In this document: piece after piece, positions 39,988 to 51,597 of the stretch
How positions within the stretch are numbered: position 1 is the stretch's first letter
How the letters are laid out: each line of letters starts with the position of its first letter
Assembly (NCBI RefSeq): GCF_001729765.1
Contig: NZ_CP017181.1
Coordinates: forward strand, 4,278,001-4,342,000
Source of the DNA: Enterobacter kobei
GTDB taxonomy: Bacteria > Pseudomonadota > Gammaproteobacteria > Enterobacterales > Enterobacteriaceae
Direction: 5' to 3'
Length of the DNA stretch: 64,000 bases
Notes under the pieces: generated by a model
Databases searched by the model: none
What the model was told of the DNA's origin: nothing
The model's input: the letters and a program-made list of their open reading frames with translations, nothing else
Position numbers and translations under genes: made by a program

Positions 39988-42311
39988 CTGGCGTCCACCC
40001 AGGCTTTAAGCACCGCCACATCGTTCTGCCACTCTTGTTTCATCTCTTCAACCCAATCACCCACGTTATCTTCCCAGGCGGGTAAATCAGGCGACTGAAT
40101 CTGTTGGCCCAGCTGCTGCAGGTGGCGTAACCCGACCGAGCCGGCGGCCCCTTTGATTTTATGCCCTTCTTCCACGATGCCCTTCTGGTCCCGTGCCGTC
40201 AGGTTTGACTCCAGCACGCTCAGATAGCCCGGCATCATTTTTTCAAACACAGCCAGACCGTCGGTAATCAGTTTCGGGCCGACCAGGTCAATGTACTGTT
40301 CCAGCATCGCGGTATCGAGTATCGTTTGGGCTTTTGCGCTATCAACAGACGTCATGGTGCTCTCCTCTTCATCACGGGTATCCCAGAACTTCTTGATCAT
40401 GGCGGTCAGAGCAGGCACCGCCAGCGGCTTGCTGAGTACATCGTCCATACCGGCGTCGAGATACTCTTTTTTGTCTTTCAGTACGTTTGCCGTTAGCGCC
40501 ACCAGCGGCGGCAGTTCGTCAGCCGCGTACTGACGCGTCAGTTCACGCGAAATATCCAGCCCGGTCATATCCGGCAACTGGATATCCAGCAGAACGAGGT
40601 CATATTCGCCCGGTGTAAACATCTCCAGCGCGGCTTTACCGGTCATTGCCACATCCACGCTGTTGCCCAGTTTTTCCAGCACAGAGCGCGCCACAATGAC
40701 GTTCAGCTCAATATCTTCCACCAGCAGGACGTGCAGGGCTGGCAGCGGCATATCGTCGTTTTCAAAGGTATCCTCAACTTCTTCCGCCACCGCTGGCGCA
40801 TGCACCGTCAGCGTAAAGGTTGATCCTTTGCCCGGCTGGCTGGCAACGGTAATATCACCGCCCATGCTCTTCGCCAGCCGTTTAGACACCGCCAGGCCAA
40901 TACCGGTCCCGGTGGCAGGTTTTCCGCCGTTGCTGTCCTTCACCTGGTAGTACATCGCGAAAATTTTGTCCTGCTCTTCCTGTGGAATACCGATCCCGGA
41001 GTCCTCCACCTCGAAGTGCAGCATGTCGCCTGCGTCATAGCGGATACGCACCGCCACCTGCCCTTTCTGGGTAAATTTCACCGCGTTGCTGATCAGGTTC
41101 CACAGGATCTGGCGCAACCGCGTACCGTCGGTAACCACTTTATGCGGCAGCGGCAGGGTGGGCTCCATGACGAACCTCAGCCCTTTCTGCTGCGCCTGAA
41201 GACCAGACAGATTTTCCAGATCGGCAAGGAAACTGGTGAAATCAATCGGCTGGTTATCAAGCTGAACCTTACGGCGTTCCATCTTATCCATATCGATAAT
41301 ATCGTTGAAGATATTACCCAGCGTAACCGCCGAGACATGAATTGTTTTCAGGTACTTTTCCTGCTCTGCAGTGAGATCGGTATCCAGCAGAATACGGCTC
41401 AGCCCCACAATGCCATTGAGCGGCGTACGCAGTTCGTGGCTAATGGTGGAGATGAAGGTGGTTTTATCGCGGCTGGCGCGCTCCAGGGCATCCTGATAGC
41501 GCTTACGCTCGGTGATATCACGGCCGAAGCCCATCAGGCCGTGGCGTTTCCCTACGCGGTCATAATAGGGCACCTTACGGATCTCAAAGCAGGCTTTGCG
41601 GCCATCCGGATAATCCAGCCACTGCTCGTAGGTCAGCGAGACGTTATGGCGGAACACTTTTTCGTCCGTTTCCATGACCTTGGCGGCCGCCTCCTCAGAG
41701 TAAACGTCCTGCGGCTTCAGATGAATCAACTGCTTCTCGCTTTTTCCGGTCAGGAGTTCCATTGCCCGGTTACAGCCGGAAAACTCTTTATCTTCGTTAC
41801 GGTAGAACACCAGATCCGGCGAAGCATCCAGGAACGAACGCAGGAAAGAGGATTGCTGCTCAAGCTGGATCTGCGTCACCTCGCGCTCTTTCATTTCAAC
41901 TTTCAGCTGTTCCAGCGTGGCCTGACGCTCCGCCTCCGCCTTCTCACGATCTGAAATTTCCTGATTCAGCTGCGCAATATTGTCTTTAAGCTGAACGTTG
42001 AGTTTCAGATCGCGCTCGCGCATCTCCTCCAGTTTATCCACCAGTTTTGACAAGCGCTGACGAGACTCCTCAAGCTGTTCAACCACGACGGAAAGGAAAT
42101 AGACGGCCCAGGGGGTAATAAGCAAGCCAAAGAAGATAGAGCGGATGACGTCGATACTCTCGACCTGGCCATGCAGAACCATGGTGACAGCCATTTGCAC
42201 GACAATGGCCAGTACGACCAGCGCCAGCGCCAGCAGCATGGAGAAACGCACCAGCCCAAGCTTCATCATCAGGTCGACGTAATACTGGGCAAGCATTCGA
42301 ATTTGCTTCAT
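39978..42311 (-). CDS. arcB: hybrid sensor histidine kinase ArcB
   Basis: ArcB senses quinone redox state and phosphorylates ArcA. 777 residues from MKQIRMLAQYY (E. coli 778); the frame could begin ten codons earlier but that part is not conserved. Two membrane helices (about 23-77), leucine-zipper-like coil, PAS domain with redox cysteines near 180 (SGCNRA) and 241 (KACFE), kinase H near 292 (SHELRTPLNG), receiver D near 576 (VLLDIQLPD), and a C-terminal HPt His (EEGHKIKGAAGS). Oriented as in K-12, but its upstream neighbour is lptG instead of yhcC. Confidence 0.97.
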   Translation of the reverse strand: MKQIRMLAQYYVDLMMKLGLVRFSMLLALALVVLAIVVQMAVTMVLHGQVESIDVIRSIFFGLLITPWAVYFLSVVVEQLEESRQRLSKLVDKLEEMRERDLKLNVQLKDNIAQLNQEISDREKAEAERQATLEQLKVEMKEREVTQIQLEQQSSFLRSFLDASPDLVFYRNEDKEFSGCNRAMELLTGKSEKQLIHLKPQDVYSEEAAAKVMETDEKVFRHNVSLTYEQWLDYPDGRKACFEIRKVPYYDRVGKRHGLMGFGRDITERKRYQDALERASRDKTTFISTISHELRTPLNGIVGLSRILLDTDLTAEQEKYLKTIHVSAVTLGNIFNDIIDMDKMERRKVQLDNQPIDFTSFLADLENLSGLQAQQKGLRFVMEPTLPLPHKVVTDGTRLRQILWNLISNAVKFTQKGQVAVRIRYDAGDMLHFEVEDSGIGIPQEEQDKIFAMYYQVKDSNGGKPATGTGIGLAVSKRLAKSMGGDITVASQPGKGSTFTLTVHAPAVAEEVEDTFENDDMPLPALHVLLVEDIELNVIVARSVLEKLGNSVDVAMTGKAALEMFTPGEYDLVLLDIQLPDMTGLDISRELTRQYAADELPPLVALTANVLKDKKEYLDAGMDDVLSKPLAVPALTAMIKKFWDTRDEEESTMTSVDSAKAQTILDTAMLEQYIDLVGPKLITDGLAVFEKMMPGYLSVLESNLTARDQKGIVEEGHKIKGAAGSVGLRHLQQLGQQIQSPDLPAWEDNVGDWVEEMKQEWQNDVAVLKAWVDARKK

Positions 42312-42409
42312 AGAGGATCCCTTCACGACTTTATCGCTCAATAATACTCAAATTCGGGGCAGGACGTTGAAGGTTGTGAGAAAAAGTGCGGGGTGAAACA
42401 GGAGATTAG

Positions 42410-42437
42410 CCTCGCTCCCGGTCAACCGGAAGCGAGG
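42410..42437 (-). terminator. hairpin after lptG
   Basis: CCTCGCTTCCGG-TTGA-CCGGGAGCGAGG stem right after lptG. No T run follows, so it may be a 3' mRNA-stabilising structure more than a terminator. Confidence 0.45.
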
Positions 42438-42446
42438 AGAGGTCTG

Positions 42447-43529
42447 TCAGGAGCGTTTCAAAAGCAGCCAGAGGCTGATCAGGAAGAAACTGGCACTCGG
42501 TAGCAGCGCGCCAATAATCGGCGGGATACCGTACACCAGCGTCAGCGGTCCGAAGATTTGATCGAGAACGTAGAAGACAAAGCCGAAGCTGATCCCCGTC
42601 ACCACGCGCACGCCCATCGGTACGCTACGCAGCGGACCGAAGATAAACGACAGCGCCATCAGCATCATTACCGCCACGGACATCGGCTGGAAGATCTTGC
42701 TCCACATGTTGAGCTGATAACGTCCGGCATCCTGCCCGCTCGCCTTCAGGTACTTCACATAGTTGTGCAAGCCGCTGATAGAGAGCGCATCAGGATCCAG
42801 CGCCACGACGCCGAGTTTATCCGGCGTGAGGTTGGTCTTCCACGTGCCGCTGACGGTCTGCGAACCGGTGATCTGTTTTGGATCGGTCAGGTCAGATTCA
42901 TCCACCTGCGACAAACGCCACTGCTTATGTTCGGGGTCAAACTTTGCCGAAGAGGCATGTCGTACTGACTCCAGGCGGCGCTGGTCATTGAAGGCGTAGA
43001 TGCTCACGCCGCCCAGTTCATCATCGCCTTTTACCCGTTCGATGTAGACGAAGTTTTTACCATCTTTCGCCCACAGCCCTTGCTGCGTCGAGAGTAGTGA
43101 ACCACCGTACATCGCCTGAGCACGATAGTTACGCGCCATCTGCTCGCCCTGCGGTGCCACCCACTCACCAATCGCCATGGTCAACAGCACCAGCGGGATA
43201 GCGGTTTTCATTACCGACAGCGCAACCTGCATACGGGTAAAGCCTGAGGCCTGCATCACCACCAGCTCGCTGCGCTGTGCCAGCATGCCCAGCCCGAGGA
43301 GTGCCCCCAGCAGGGCCGCCATTGGGAAGAAGATCTGCACATCTTTTGGCACGCTGAGCAGGGTGTACATCCCCGCGCCCAGCGCGTCATAACTGCCCTG
43401 CCCGGCTTTTTTCAGCTGGTCGACAAATTTGATAATGCCGGAGAGCGACACCAGCATGAACAACGTCATCATGATGGTGGTAAAAATGGTTTTACCGATA
43501 TAGCGGTCAAGAACGCCAAACGCCTGCAT
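42447..43529 (-). CDS. lptG: LPS export permease LptG
   Basis: 360 residues, exact E. coli length. Six membrane helices (three N-terminal, three C-terminal) flank a periplasmic jellyroll domain. With LptF and LptB it extracts LPS from the inner membrane. Starts one base into the lptF stop. In K-12 lptFG are near 96 min, far from arcB. Confidence 0.97.
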   Translation of the reverse strand: MQAFGVLDRYIGKTIFTTIMMTLFMLVSLSGIIKFVDQLKKAGQGSYDALGAGMYTLLSVPKDVQIFFPMAALLGALLGLGMLAQRSELVVMQASGFTRMQVALSVMKTAIPLVLLTMAIGEWVAPQGEQMARNYRAQAMYGGSLLSTQQGLWAKDGKNFVYIERVKGDDELGGVSIYAFNDQRRLESVRHASSAKFDPEHKQWRLSQVDESDLTDPKQITGSQTVSGTWKTNLTPDKLGVVALDPDALSISGLHNYVKYLKASGQDAGRYQLNMWSKIFQPMSVAVMMLMALSFIFGPLRSVPMGVRVVTGISFGFVFYVLDQIFGPLTLVYGIPPIIGALLPSASFFLISLWLLLKRS

Positions 43530-44629
43530 TAGATGGCTCCTTTACGCGAAAATCGGGCACGTATGCGGCGCACTGGCACCGTATCCCACAGGTTTAATCC
43601 CAGCGCCAGTAAGATGTACAAGCTGTTAACGAACCACGTCCAGACCATAGGATCCAGCTTACCCTTCGCGCCGTTAGAGCGAATAGAGGTTTGCAGCAGG
43701 AAATAGATCAGGTAAAGCAGCATCGCTGGCAGCATAGAGAGCACGCGCCCCTGACGCGGGTTCACCACGCTCAGCGGAACCACAATCAGTGCCATCATAA
43801 ACACGGTGAATACGAGCGTAATACGCCAGTGGAACTCCGCACGCGCTCTGTCGGTGTCAGTGTTCCACAATGTACGCATATCCATTTGCTCGGTATCCGT
43901 CGGATCGAGCGCCACCGCCTGATGGCCGATAATAGCCTGATAGTTCTGGAAATCCGTAATACGGAAGTCGCGCAGCATCGCGGTGCCTTCAAAGCGAGTG
44001 CCTTTATTCAGCGTGACAATCTGCGAACCATCCTTACTCTGAGCCAGCTGACCGGAATCGGCCACCACGACGGATGGACGTGCGTTACCTTTAGGTCGCA
44101 GCTGGGCCAGGAATACATCGTTGAATTTACTGCCGTCAACGCTCTCAATGAACAGCACAGAGTTACCGTCGGTCGCCTGCTGGAACTGCCCCTGCGCTAA
44201 CGCCGCCATGCCGGGGTTCGCTTTCGCTTCGGCCAGCACTTCGTCCTGATGACGAGAAGACATGGGGCCCGCCCACATCACATTCACTGCCGCCACGATC
44301 CCCGTGAACAGCGCCAGTATCATCGCCGCTTTCACCAGTACGGCTTTGCTCAGGCCACAGGCATGCATCACCGTGATTTCACTCTCGGTGTACAGCTTGC
44401 CGAGCGTCATGAGCAGGCCGAGGAAAAGACTCAGCGGCAGGATCAGCTGCGCCATTTCCGGGATCCCTAAACCAAGCAGGGAAAGCACCAGATTCGTTGG
44501 AATTTCGCCGTCAACGGCCGCACCGAGGATCTTAACCAGCTTCTGACAGAAAAAAATCAGCAGCAGGATGAAGAGGATCGCCAGTTGGCTTTTGAGCGTC
44601 TCCCGCACCAGATATCTTATGATTATCAC
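43529..44629 (-). CDS. lptF: LPS export permease LptF
   Basis: 366 residues, exact E. coli length. Same architecture as LptG: six membrane helices and a central periplasmic beta domain. Starts MIIIRYLVRETLKSQ. Divergent from pepA, as in E. coli. Confidence 0.97.
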   Translation of the reverse strand: MIIIRYLVRETLKSQLAILFILLLIFFCQKLVKILGAAVDGEIPTNLVLSLLGLGIPEMAQLILPLSLFLGLLMTLGKLYTESEITVMHACGLSKAVLVKAAMILALFTGIVAAVNVMWAGPMSSRHQDEVLAEAKANPGMAALAQGQFQQATDGNSVLFIESVDGSKFNDVFLAQLRPKGNARPSVVVADSGQLAQSKDGSQIVTLNKGTRFEGTAMLRDFRITDFQNYQAIIGHQAVALDPTDTEQMDMRTLWNTDTDRARAEFHWRITLVFTVFMMALIVVPLSVVNPRQGRVLSMLPAMLLYLIYFLLQTSIRSNGAKGKLDPMVWTWFVNSLYILLALGLNLWDTVPVRRIRARFSRKGAI

Positions 44630-44892
44630 TTTAAATACGCCCGTAAAAACCCGTCTCTTTGCTGGAAAATCGCTTGTTTCATGGCTTAAACGTCATTTAT
44701 TCTCTTGAGTCGTCGAAATCATCGCTAAGATTAAAACATCCGGCGGATTCACGCTTCAGGACTTTTTCTGACGTGTCGAAACCGTAGTAACGTAAGATTA
44801 ACACGAAGTCACCACAACAGCGGACATGAGTTACGAAAGGTTTCAATTCTATCCGTAGCAGCCGCTGTTGTCTTTAAGATTCAGGAGCGTAG

Positions 44893-46407
<1,515 letters not shown>

Positions 46408-46414
46408 TGTAAAA

Positions 46415-46491
46415 CGCCGGGTAGCGGCTTCGCCTTACCCGGCCGACAACGTCGCTCAACCGTAGGCCGGGTAAGCGTAGCGCCACCCGGC
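46415..46491. repeat. paired REP elements (BIME) between pepA and holC
   Basis: Two inverted copies: CGCCGGGTAGCGGCTTCG at 46415 on and CGTAGGCCGGGTAAGCG at 46461 on, each with its matching arm. They occupy most of the pepA-holC gap. Confidence 0.85.
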
Positions 46492-46525
46492 TTTGCATTT
46501 AAATCCACGACAAGAAGCCCCATAT

Positions 46526-46969
46526 ATGAAGAATGCAACGTTCTACCTTCTGGACAACGACACCCATCAGGATGGCCTCAGCGCCGTCGAACAGCTGGTG
46601 TGTGACATTGCCGCAGAACGTTGGCGCGCAGGTAAACGCGTTCTGATTGCCTGTGAAGATGAACAGCAGGCGATTCGCCTTGATGAAGCCCTGTGGGCCC
46701 GCCCACCGGAGAGTTTTGTCCCGCACAACCTGTCGGGCGAAGGTCCGCGCGGTGGCGCCCCGGTCGAGATCGCCTGGCCACAAAAGCGCAACAGCAGCGC
46801 GCGCAATATTCTCATTAGCCTGCGGGCAGACTTTGCAGATTTTGCCACCGCTTTCACAGAAGTGGTAGACTTTGTCCCTTACGAAGAATCTTTGAAACAA
46901 CTGGCGCGCGAACGCTATAAAGCGTACCGCCTGGCTGGTTTTAACCTGAATACGGCAACCTGGAAATAA
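46526..46969 (+). CDS. holC: DNA polymerase III chi subunit
   Basis: Chi links the clamp loader to single-strand binding protein. 147 residues from [12 protein letters not shown], matching E. coli; an upstream GTG/TTG-type reading from 46493 is not supported. Its stop overlaps the valS start by one base (TAATG). Confidence 0.96.
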   Translation: MKNATFYLLDNDTHQDGLSAVEQLVCDIAAERWRAGKRVLIACEDEQQAIRLDEALWARPPESFVPHNLSGEGPRGGAPVEIAWPQKRNSSARNILISLRADFADFATAFTEVVDFVPYEESLKQLARERYKAYRLAGFNLNTATWK

Positions 46970-49824
46970 TGGAAAAGACATATAACCCACGCGATATCGA
47001 ACAGCCGCTTTACGAGCACTGGGAACAGCAGGGCTATTTCAAGCCTAACGGCGACGAAAGCAAAGAGTCCTTCTGCATCATGATCCCGCCGCCGAACGTC
47101 ACCGGCAGTTTGCATATGGGACATGCTTTCCAGCAGACCATCATGGACACCATGATCCGCTACCAGCGCATGCAGGGTAAAAACACCCTGTGGCAGGCGG
47201 GGACTGACCACGCGGGTATCGCGACCCAGATGGTGGTTGAGCGTAAAATTGCCGCTGAAGAAGGAAAAACCCGCCACGACTACGGTCGCGACGCCTTCAT
47301 CGACAAAATCTGGCAGTGGAAAGCGGAATCCGGCGGCACCATTACCCGTCAGATGCGCCGCCTCGGCAACTCCGTGGACTGGGAGCGCGAGCGCTTCACC
47401 ATGGATGAAGGCCTGTCCAATGCCGTGAAAGAAGTTTTCGTCCGTCTGTACAAAGAAGACCTGATTTACCGTGGCAAGCGCCTGGTGAACTGGGATCCGA
47501 AACTGCGTACTGCCATCTCTGACCTGGAAGTGGAAAACCGCGAGTCGAAAGGCTCCATGTGGCACATCCGCTATCCGCTGGCCGACGGCGCAAAAACCGC
47601 AGACGGTAAAGATTATCTGGTCGTTGCCACCACCCGTCCGGAAACCCTGCTGGGCGATACCGGCGTGGCCGTTAACCCGGAAGATCCGCGTTATAAAGAT
47701 CTGATCGGCAAATTTGTGGTGCTTCCGCTGGTAAACCGCCGTATTCCGATTGTGGGCGACGAACACGCCGACATGGAAAAAGGCACTGGCTGCGTGAAAA
47801 TCACTCCGGCGCACGACTTCAACGACTATGAAGTGGGTCGTCGTCACGCCCTGCCAATGATCAACATTCTGACCTTCGACGGTGATATCCGTGAAAGCGC
47901 AGAAGTGTACGACACCAAAGGCAACGAATCTGACGTTTACTCCAGCGAGATCCCGGCTGAATTCCAGAAACTGGAACGTTTTGCCGCGCGTAAAGCGATT
48001 GTGGCTGCCGTTGACGCACTCGGCCTGCTGGAAGAGATTAAACCTCACGACCTGACCGTGCCGTACGGCGATCGTGGTGGCGTAGTTATCGAGCCAATGC
48101 TGACCGACCAGTGGTACGTCCGTGCCGATGTGCTGGCGAAACCGGCGGTGGAAGCGGTTGAAAACGGCAGCATCCAGTTTGTGCCGAAGCAGTACGAAAA
48201 CATGTACTTCTCCTGGATGCGTGATATTCAGGACTGGTGTATCTCCCGTCAGCTGTGGTGGGGTCACCGCATCCCGGCATGGTATGACAACGAAGGCAAC
48301 GTCTACGTTGGCCGCAGCGAAGACGAAGTGCGTCAGGAAAACAACCTGAGCGCTGACGTTGCGCTGCGTCAGGACGAAGACGTACTGGATACCTGGTTCT
48401 CTTCCGCGCTGTGGACCTTCTCCACCCTTGGCTGGCCTGAGAACACCGACGCGCTGCGTCAGTTCCACCCAACCAGCGTGATGGTGTCCGGTTTCGACAT
48501 CATCTTCTTCTGGATTGCGCGCATGATCATGATGACCATGCACTTCATCAAAGACGAAGACGGCAAGCCTCAGGTTCCGTTCCATACCGTCTATATGACC
48601 GGTCTGATCCGTGATGATGAAGGCCAGAAGATGTCCAAATCCAAGGGTAACGTTATCGACCCACTGGATATGGTTGACGGTATTTCGCTGGAAGATCTGC
48701 TGGAAAAACGTACCGGCAACATGATGCAGCCGCAGCTGGCAGAGAAAATCCGCAAGCGCACCGAGAAGCAGTTCCCGAACGGGATTGAGTCTCACGGTAC
48801 CGACGCCCTGCGCTTCACCCTGGCGGCGCTGGCCTCGACCGGCCGCGACATCAACTGGGACATGAAGCGTCTGGAAGGTTACCGTAACTTCTGTAACAAG
48901 CTGTGGAATGCCAGCCGCTTCGTGCTGATGAACACCGAAGATCAGGATTGCGGCTTCAACGGCGGCGAGATGACCCTGTCCCTGGCGGACCGCTGGATCC
49001 TGGCGGAATTCAACCAGACCGTGAAAGCGTTCCGTGAGGCGCTGGACAGCTACCGCTTCGATATCGCAGCGGGCATTCTGTATGAATTCACCTGGAACCA
49101 GTTCTGCGACTGGTACCTGGAGCTGGCGAAGCCGGTGATGAACGGCGGTTCTGAAGCGGAGCTGCGCGGCACGCGCAACACGCTGATTACCGTTCTGGAA
49201 GGTCTGCTGCGCCTGGCGCATCCGGTCATTCCATTCATTACCGAAACCATCTGGCAGCGCGTGAAAGTGATTGCAGGTATCAATGCCGATACCATCATGC
49301 TGCAGCCGTTCCCGGAATTCGATGCTGCGCGCGTTGATGAAGCCGCTGCTGCCGATACCGAATGGCTGAAGCAGGCGATTGTTGCCGTGCGTAACGTTCG
49401 TGCAGAAATGAACATCGCCCCGAGCAAGCCGCTGGAACTGCTGCTGCGCGGCTGCAGCGAGGCTGCCGTGCGTCGCGTGAACGAGAACAGCACCTTCCTG
49501 AAAACGATGGCGCGTCTGGAAAGCATCACCGTGCTGCCTGCAGATGACAAAGGTCCGGTTTCCGTGACCAAAATCATCGACGGCGCCGAGCTGCTGATCC
49601 CGATGGCAGGTCTGATCGACAAAGATGCTGAGCTGGCGCGTCTGGCGAAAGAAGTGGCGAAAGTCGACGTAGAAATTGGCAAAATCGAAAGCAAACTGGC
49701 GAACGAAGGCTTTGTCGCCCGTGCGCCGGAGGCGGTCATTGCCAAAGAGCGTGAACGTCTGGTTGCCTTCGCGGATGCGAAGACCAAGCTGATTGAGCAG
49801 CAGGCGGTTATTGCTGCCCTGTAA
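46969..49824 (+). CDS. valS: valyl-tRNA synthetase
   Basis: 951 residues, exact E. coli length. Class I motif HMGH at 49-52, CP1 editing domain, KMSKS loop (near 554), anticodon-binding domain and C-terminal coiled coil (about 880-951). Translationally coupled to holC. Confidence 0.98.
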   Translation: MEKTYNPRDIEQPLYEHWEQQGYFKPNGDESKESFCIMIPPPNVTGSLHMGHAFQQTIMDTMIRYQRMQGKNTLWQAGTDHAGIATQMVVERKIAAEEGKTRHDYGRDAFIDKIWQWKAESGGTITRQMRRLGNSVDWERERFTMDEGLSNAVKEVFVRLYKEDLIYRGKRLVNWDPKLRTAISDLEVENRESKGSMWHIRYPLADGAKTADGKDYLVVATTRPETLLGDTGVAVNPEDPRYKDLIGKFVVLPLVNRRIPIVGDEHADMEKGTGCVKITPAHDFNDYEVGRRHALPMINILTFDGDIRESAEVYDTKGNESDVYSSEIPAEFQKLERFAARKAIVAAVDALGLLEEIKPHDLTVPYGDRGGVVIEPMLTDQWYVRADVLAKPAVEAVENGSIQFVPKQYENMYFSWMRDIQDWCISRQLWWGHRIPAWYDNEGNVYVGRSEDEVRQENNLSADVALRQDEDVLDTWFSSALWTFSTLGWPENTDALRQFHPTSVMVSGFDIIFFWIARMIMMTMHFIKDEDGKPQVPFHTVYMTGLIRDDEGQKMSKSKGNVIDPLDMVDGISLEDLLEKRTGNMMQPQLAEKIRKRTEKQFPNGIESHGTDALRFTLAALASTGRDINWDMKRLEGYRNFCNKLWNASRFVLMNTEDQDCGFNGGEMTLSLADRWILAEFNQTVKAFREALDSYRFDIAAGILYEFTWNQFCDWYLELAKPVMNGGSEAELRGTRNTLITVLEGLLRLAHPVIPFITETIWQRVKVIAGINADTIMLQPFPEFDAARVDEAAAADTEWLKQAIVAVRNVRAEMNIAPSKPLELLLRGCSEAAVRRVNENSTFLKTMARLESITVLPADDKGPVSVTKIIDGAELLIPMAGLIDKDAELARLAKEVAKVDVEIGKIESKLANEGFVARAPEAVIAKERERLVAFADAKTKLIEQQAVIAAL

Positions 49825-49830
49825 TGCTTT

Positions 49831-49860
49831 TACCCCTTACGCTTCAGGGCGTAAGGGGTA
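49831..49860 (+). terminator. hairpin after valS
   Basis: TACCCCTTACGC-TTCAG-GGCGTAAGGGGTA is a long near-perfect stem 6 nt after the valS stop. No T run follows, so the termination mode is uncertain. Confidence 0.55.
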
Positions 49861-49947
49861 CCCTTCCTGAAAACTCCTCGCTTGCACTCCCTTTTCTGCG
49901 GTGCTATTAACAGCAGTTGTGTGTCAATTTTTGTCATGAGTAATACT

Positions 49948-50451
49948 ATGAGCGTGATTACCCCCGTCGCGACGACGATGCGTCGGATCACTGAGCAGGA
50001 CAATCCGGCTATTGCCACCGTTATCCGCACCGTTTCTGCGGAGTATGGGCTGACAGCGGATAAAGGCTATACCGTTGCTGACCCCAATCTTGACGAGCTT
50101 TTTCAGCTCTACAGCCAACCGGGCCACGCCTATTGGGTCATAGAGCAGGACGGCCAGGTAGTAGGCGGTGGCGGCGTTGCGCCGCTGAGCTGCAGCGAGC
50201 CGGACATCTGTGAGCTACAGAAAATGTATTTCCTGCCGTCCGCTCGCGGACAAGGGCTGGCAAAAAAACTGGCGCAGCTCGCCCTTGATCATGCTCGTAC
50301 TCAGGGTTTTACGCGCTGTTACCTCGAAACAACCGCCTTCCTCAAAGAGGCCATCGGCCTGTATGAACATCTTGGCTTTGAGCATATCGATGCGCCGCTG
50401 GGCTGCACGGGCCACGTCGACTGCGAAGTGAGAATGCTGAAAAATCTGTAA
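49948..50451 (+). CDS. yjgM: GNAT-family acetyltransferase YjgM
   Basis: 167 residues from the third in-frame ATG, the length of E. coli YjgM; earlier starts at 49882 and 49936 are possible and none has a clear Shine-Dalgarno. The acetyl-CoA motif RGQGLAKKL and the C-terminal GLYEHLGF are standard GNAT. Substrate unknown. In K-12 yjgM is separated from valS by yjgN; here it is directly next to it. Confidence 0.87.
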   Translation: MSVITPVATTMRRITEQDNPAIATVIRTVSAEYGLTADKGYTVADPNLDELFQLYSQPGHAYWVIEQDGQVVGGGGVAPLSCSEPDICELQKMYFLPSARGQGLAKKLAQLALDHARTQGFTRCYLETTAFLKEAIGLYEHLGFEHIDAPLGCTGHVDCEVRMLKNL

Positions 50452-50534
50452 ATTTTGTTCCTGCCCCCTTCTGTTAAGCGGCCGTAAACTGAATGCTCTA
50501 CACTCTCAGTTCACACCACAATGGGGGAAACACG

Positions 50535-51554
50535 ATGTCGAAGATAAAAAGCTACGCCGCACCGCAGGCGGGTGCAGAACTTGAGCTGTACGAATACGAT
50601 GCGGGCGAACTAAAAGCAGAAGACGTCGAAGTGCAGGTTGATTACTGCGGGATCTGTCACTCGGATCTCTCGATGATCGACAACGAATGGGGCTTCTCGA
50701 GCTATCCACTGATTGCCGGGCATGAAGTCATTGGTCGCGTCGCGGCGCTCGGTAGCGCCGCCCAGGACAAAGGGCTGAAGGTCGGCCAGCGCGTAGGTAT
50801 TGGCTGGACGGCACGCAGCTGCGGTCATTGTGATGCTTGTATCAGCGGCAACCAGATCAACTGCCTTGAAGGCGCGGTGCCAACCATTCTGAACAAAGGC
50901 GGATTTGCCGATAAACTGCGTGCCGACTGGCAATGGGTTATCCCCCTGCCGGAGAGCATTGATATTGAATCCGCCGGTCCGCTGCTGTGTGGCGGTATCA
51001 CCGTCTTTAAACCACTGCTGATGCACCACGTCACTGCGACCAGCCGCGTAGGCGTCATTGGTATTGGCGGCCTGGGACATATTGCCATCAAACTGCTGCA
51101 CGCAATGAGCTGTGAAGTGACGGCGTTCAGCTCGAACCCGGCAAAAGAACAGGAAGTGCTGGCGATGGGTGCGGATAAAGTGGTGAACAGCCGCGATCCT
51201 GAGGCGCTGAAGGCGCTGGCGGGTCAGTTTGATCTGATCATCAACACCGTCAACGTCGATCTCAACTGGCAGCCATACTTTGAAGCGCTGGCCTACGGCG
51301 GTAACTTCCACACCGTGGGTGCGGTGATGAAGCCTCTGCCGGTTCCGGCGTTTACCCTGATCGGCGGGGATCGCAGCGTATCCGGTTCCGCAACCGGTAC
51401 GCCGTACGAGTTGCGCAAGCTGATGAAGTTCGCCGGACGCACCAAAGTGGCGCCCACCACCGAGCTTTATCCGATGTCGAAAATTAACGAAGCTATCCAG
51501 CACGTACGCGACGGGAAAGCCCGGTATCGCGTGGTGTTGAAAGCGGATTTTTGA
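50535..51554 (+). CDS. ahr: NADPH-dependent aldehyde reductase Ahr
   Basis: 339 residues from [13 protein letters not shown], as in E. coli (formerly YjgB). Zinc alcohol-dehydrogenase family: catalytic Zn in CGICHSD, structural Zn in [15 protein letters not shown], Rossmann motif GIGGLGH. Reduces medium to long aldehydes to alcohols in E. coli. Confidence 0.93.
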   Translation: MSKIKSYAAPQAGAELELYEYDAGELKAEDVEVQVDYCGICHSDLSMIDNEWGFSSYPLIAGHEVIGRVAALGSAAQDKGLKVGQRVGIGWTARSCGHCDACISGNQINCLEGAVPTILNKGGFADKLRADWQWVIPLPESIDIESAGPLLCGGITVFKPLLMHHVTATSRVGVIGIGGLGHIAIKLLHAMSCEVTAFSSNPAKEQEVLAMGADKVVNSRDPEALKALAGQFDLIINTVNVDLNWQPYFEALAYGGNFHTVGAVMKPLPVPAFTLIGGDRSVSGSATGTPYELRKLMKFAGRTKVAPTTELYPMSKINEAIQHVRDGKARYRVVLKADF

Positions 51555-51563
51555 TGTGAGTTT

Positions 51564-51595
51564 GCCGGGTGGCGGCTTCGCCTTACCCGGCCTAC
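51564..51595. repeat. REP element between ahr and the dihydroxyacetone kinase gene
   Basis: GCCGGGTGGCGGCTTCGCC and CCCGGCCTAC, a near-consensus REP ending two bases before the kinase stop codon, between convergent genes. Confidence 0.85.
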
Positions 51596-51597
51596 TT

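Noticed and set aside
46915..49221. 768-codon open frame on the minus strand opposite valS
   Set aside because: It lies wholly antisense to a conserved essential gene; its protein is His/Arg/Phe-rich with no recognisable domain, the usual product of the codon bias of the real strand.
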